From NCBI RefSeq assembly GCF_003026455.1, contig NZ_PYMB01000019.1, positions 1-64,000 on the forward strand: 64,000 bases of DNA, read 5' to 3'. Made by a program: the position numbers and the translations under genes. Shown here piece after piece: positions 62,322 through 64,000 of the stretch (position 1 is its first letter; each line of letters starts with the position of its first letter). The notes beneath the pieces were generated by a model. It saw only the letters and a list, made by a program, of their open reading frames with translations, was not told where the DNA came from and did no database searches. The DNA is from Photobacterium rosenbergii. Its GTDB lineage: Bacteria; Pseudomonadota; Gammaproteobacteria; Enterobacterales; Vibrionaceae.

Positions 62322-63545
62322 TTACTGAATGAAGCTAATATAGGTTTGCAGCACAATCAGGTTGGCGATGTCGATGAAGAAGGCACCGACGATAGGGACA
62401 ACCATGAAGGCTTGCGGGGATGGGCCATTACGCGACACCAGGGCACCCATATTCATCACAGCGGTTGGAGTCGCCCCCATACCAAAGCCACAGTGGCCAC
62501 CGGCGATAACAGCAGCATCATAGGTTTTACCCATTAGCCTGAAAGTAACAAAGTAGGCAAACGCCGCTAACGTGATTGTCTGTACCGACAATATCACAAT
62601 CATAGGCAGAGCTAGACCAAGCAGCTCCCATAGCTGAAGACTCATCAATGCCATCGCGAGGAACAGTGACAGCGAGATGGTACCTAGCGCATCCACAGTT
62701 TCATTGTTGATCTTGTAGACCTTGGTCGTTTCACAGATATTGGTGATGAACACACCAATAAACAGTGCATAGACAAAATCAGGGATCCGAAGCCAGTTGA
62801 TGCCAAAGCTGTCTACTAATTCTTTGACGTGGGCAGCACCCGCAACGCAGATCAGCAGGATGAACAGTACTTCAATGGTGTTCTTCGCAGTAATACGATC
62901 TTCTTCGTTATCACTGTAGGTCACCAAGTCGGGGTGTTCGATATGATGTTTTTCACCACTTCCAAACTCGGATTTTAGTGAGAACTTGTTGATCAGGCGC
63001 TGAGCAACAGGACCACCGATAATACCACCCATGACCAAACCAAAGGTTGCAGCAGCCATGGACAGCTCCAAGGTTTGTAGGCCATACATATCAGCAAAGG
63101 TCTGCGACCAAGCGGCACCCGTCCCGTGGCCACCAGAGAGGGTAATTGAACCCACCATTAGGCCTAGCAGTGGGTCAAGGCCCAGCATAGTACTTAGGCT
63201 AACACCGACGGCATTTTGAATAATGATGTACAGCGTTGCGATACCAAGGAATAAGAATACCCGTGAGCCACCTTTGGCTAACAGTTTAAAGCTGGCCGCT
63301 AAACCTACCGTGGCAAAGAACATCTGCATTAGTGTGTCTTTGAGGCTTAGCTTGAAGGTAATGTCGACACCTTGCGTATGTAAGATTGCAATAAGTACGG
63401 CAACAATCAATCCGCCAACAATAGGCTCAGGAATATTGTACTTCCGGAATACCTTTACTTTGCTATTAATGAAGTAGCCAAGAAAAAGCACAATAATCGC
63501 AATGAGAAACGACTCAAGTTCGCTTACTTGTATAACTGAATTCAT
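62322..63545 (-). CDS. gltS: Sodium/glutamate symporter GltS
   Basis: 407 residues with about 10-12 membrane segments and two pseudosymmetric re-entrant loops: SGGHGTGAAW in the first half and GGHCGFGMGATPTAVMNM in the second, the GltS signature. It imports L-glutamate with Na+ across the inner membrane. ATG 63545 is the clear start. Its upstream region contains a 9-bp inverted repeat TAAAATGGC/GCCATTTTA at 63590-63620. Confidence 0.94.
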   Translation of the reverse strand: MNSVIQVSELESFLIAIIVLFLGYFINSKVKVFRKYNIPEPIVGGLIVAVLIAILHTQGVDITFKLSLKDTLMQMFFATVGLAASFKLLAKGGSRVFLFLGIATLYIIIQNAVGVSLSTMLGLDPLLGLMVGSITLSGGHGTGAAWSQTFADMYGLQTLELSMAAATFGLVMGGIIGGPVAQRLINKFSLKSEFGSGEKHHIEHPDLVTYSDNEEDRITAKNTIEVLFILLICVAGAAHVKELVDSFGINWLRIPDFVYALFIGVFITNICETTKVYKINNETVDALGTISLSLFLAMALMSLQLWELLGLALPMIVILSVQTITLAAFAYFVTFRLMGKTYDAAVIAGGHCGFGMGATPTAVMNMGALVSRNGPSPQAFMVVPIVGAFFIDIANLIVLQTYISFIQ

Positions 63546-64000
63546 GATTATGTCTTTTCATTGTTTTTTTAGGCGTTAATTTTACCCCCTAAAATGGCGA
63601 CTGCCTATATTGCCATTTTAACTTCAATAGTGTAGACCCGAGGTTGCGCCTTAGTTGTTTATGTTTTGATTATTGAGGTGATGTATATTTAAAGGCGAAG
63701 CTTTATGGTGCTTTGTTGCTGTAATGTTCTTATTTATGATTTACTCAATCAATATTGATAATTAAGCAAAAGAATAAGAATGGTCTTAATTTGAAGGCAT
63801 CTGTGCTTTAAAATCAGTAGGCTAATGCTGAACTGTTTAATATCCATACGAAAAAGGCGGAATATACCATCCATTAATGAATGTAATTAGTATGTTACGC
63901 CACTAAAATTGTCGCTTATTTAATAGTCGTGTGAGTTGTTTAGCGGTGTATATCACCAAAACGAATGATTTCTGAGCGATATTTTTTTGAGATTTTTTAT
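63546..64000. other. Upstream region of gltS to window end
   Basis: AT-rich, with the TAAAATGGC/GCCATTTTA inverted repeat (63590-63598 and 63612-63620) near the gltS promoter. No gene is visible before the window ends. Confidence 0.5.

Overview
The window looks like a chromosomal stretch of a marine gammaproteobacterium, most likely Vibrionaceae (Photobacterium/Vibrio/Grimontia-like). The basis is a multidomain chitinase, GGDEF/EAL signalling proteins, a conserved rlmI-yccX-tusE-yccA neighbourhood, MetJ-type boxes, and tRNA genes arranged like the enterobacterial/vibrio glyW-cysT-leuZ locus. The genus is inference. I see no phage, IS element, integron, CRISPR array or replication origin.

Layout. 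1-566: four near-identical tandem tRNA-Cys genes and a terminator. 616-3561: di-haem cytochrome c peroxidase-like lipoprotein, diguanylate cyclase, LysE-type exporter. 3812-11206: a lipid/acyl-CoA neighbourhood (a small four-Cys protein, acetyl-CoA hydrolase/transferase, phasin-like granule protein, WS/DGAT wax ester/triacylglycerol synthase, acyl-CoA-binding protein, GMC oxidoreductase). 11457-12554: alpha/beta hydrolase. 12605-16726: an arsenate-detoxification locus (ArsC-ArsR fusion, cysteine phosphatase, GAPDH, ArsJ). GAPDH and ArsJ together fit the known route of arsenate detoxification through 1-arseno-3-phosphoglycerate efflux.

16833-18390: tRNA-Gly and tRNA-Leu with a tRNA-like remnant between them, then an AT-rich stretch with two small proteins. 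18501-22895: TRAP transporter (DctP-Q-M), TetR regulator, SDR. 23039-28669: LacI-controlled carbohydrate locus (GH13, maltose-type binding protein, aldo/keto reductase) and a MerR regulator; no permease genes are beside it. 29054-39644: MsbA-like ABC exporter, orphan MetQ behind MetJ-type boxes, a 1099-residue secreted protein with three SpaA/prealbumin-like repeats, a GAF-PAS-GGDEF-EAL protein, a HAD phosphatase and a conserved small protein.

40120-47176: alanine dehydrogenase, two different 7-bp tandem-repeat arrays, an L,D-transpeptidase-like protein, a large chitinase, and a DUF2057/YccT protein. 47379-52528: TSUP permease and the rlmI/MCP/yccX/tusE/yccA block. 52764-57141: aapJQMP amino-acid ABC transporter with an intercistronic hairpin after aapJ. 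57414-63545: a large di-haem peroxidase with an Ig-like tail, OFA-family MFS transporter, YdcH/DUF465, GltS. 63546-64000 has no gene I can support.

The most interesting items are the ArsC-ArsR fusion with no cysteine in its ArsR half, the neutral-lipid cluster with a eukaryote-style ACBP, the paired heptamer arrays, the 47-residue Cys-rich protein, the secreted repeat protein, and the displaced tandem tRNA-Cys array. Product names come from recognising family motifs by eye; no database search was run.
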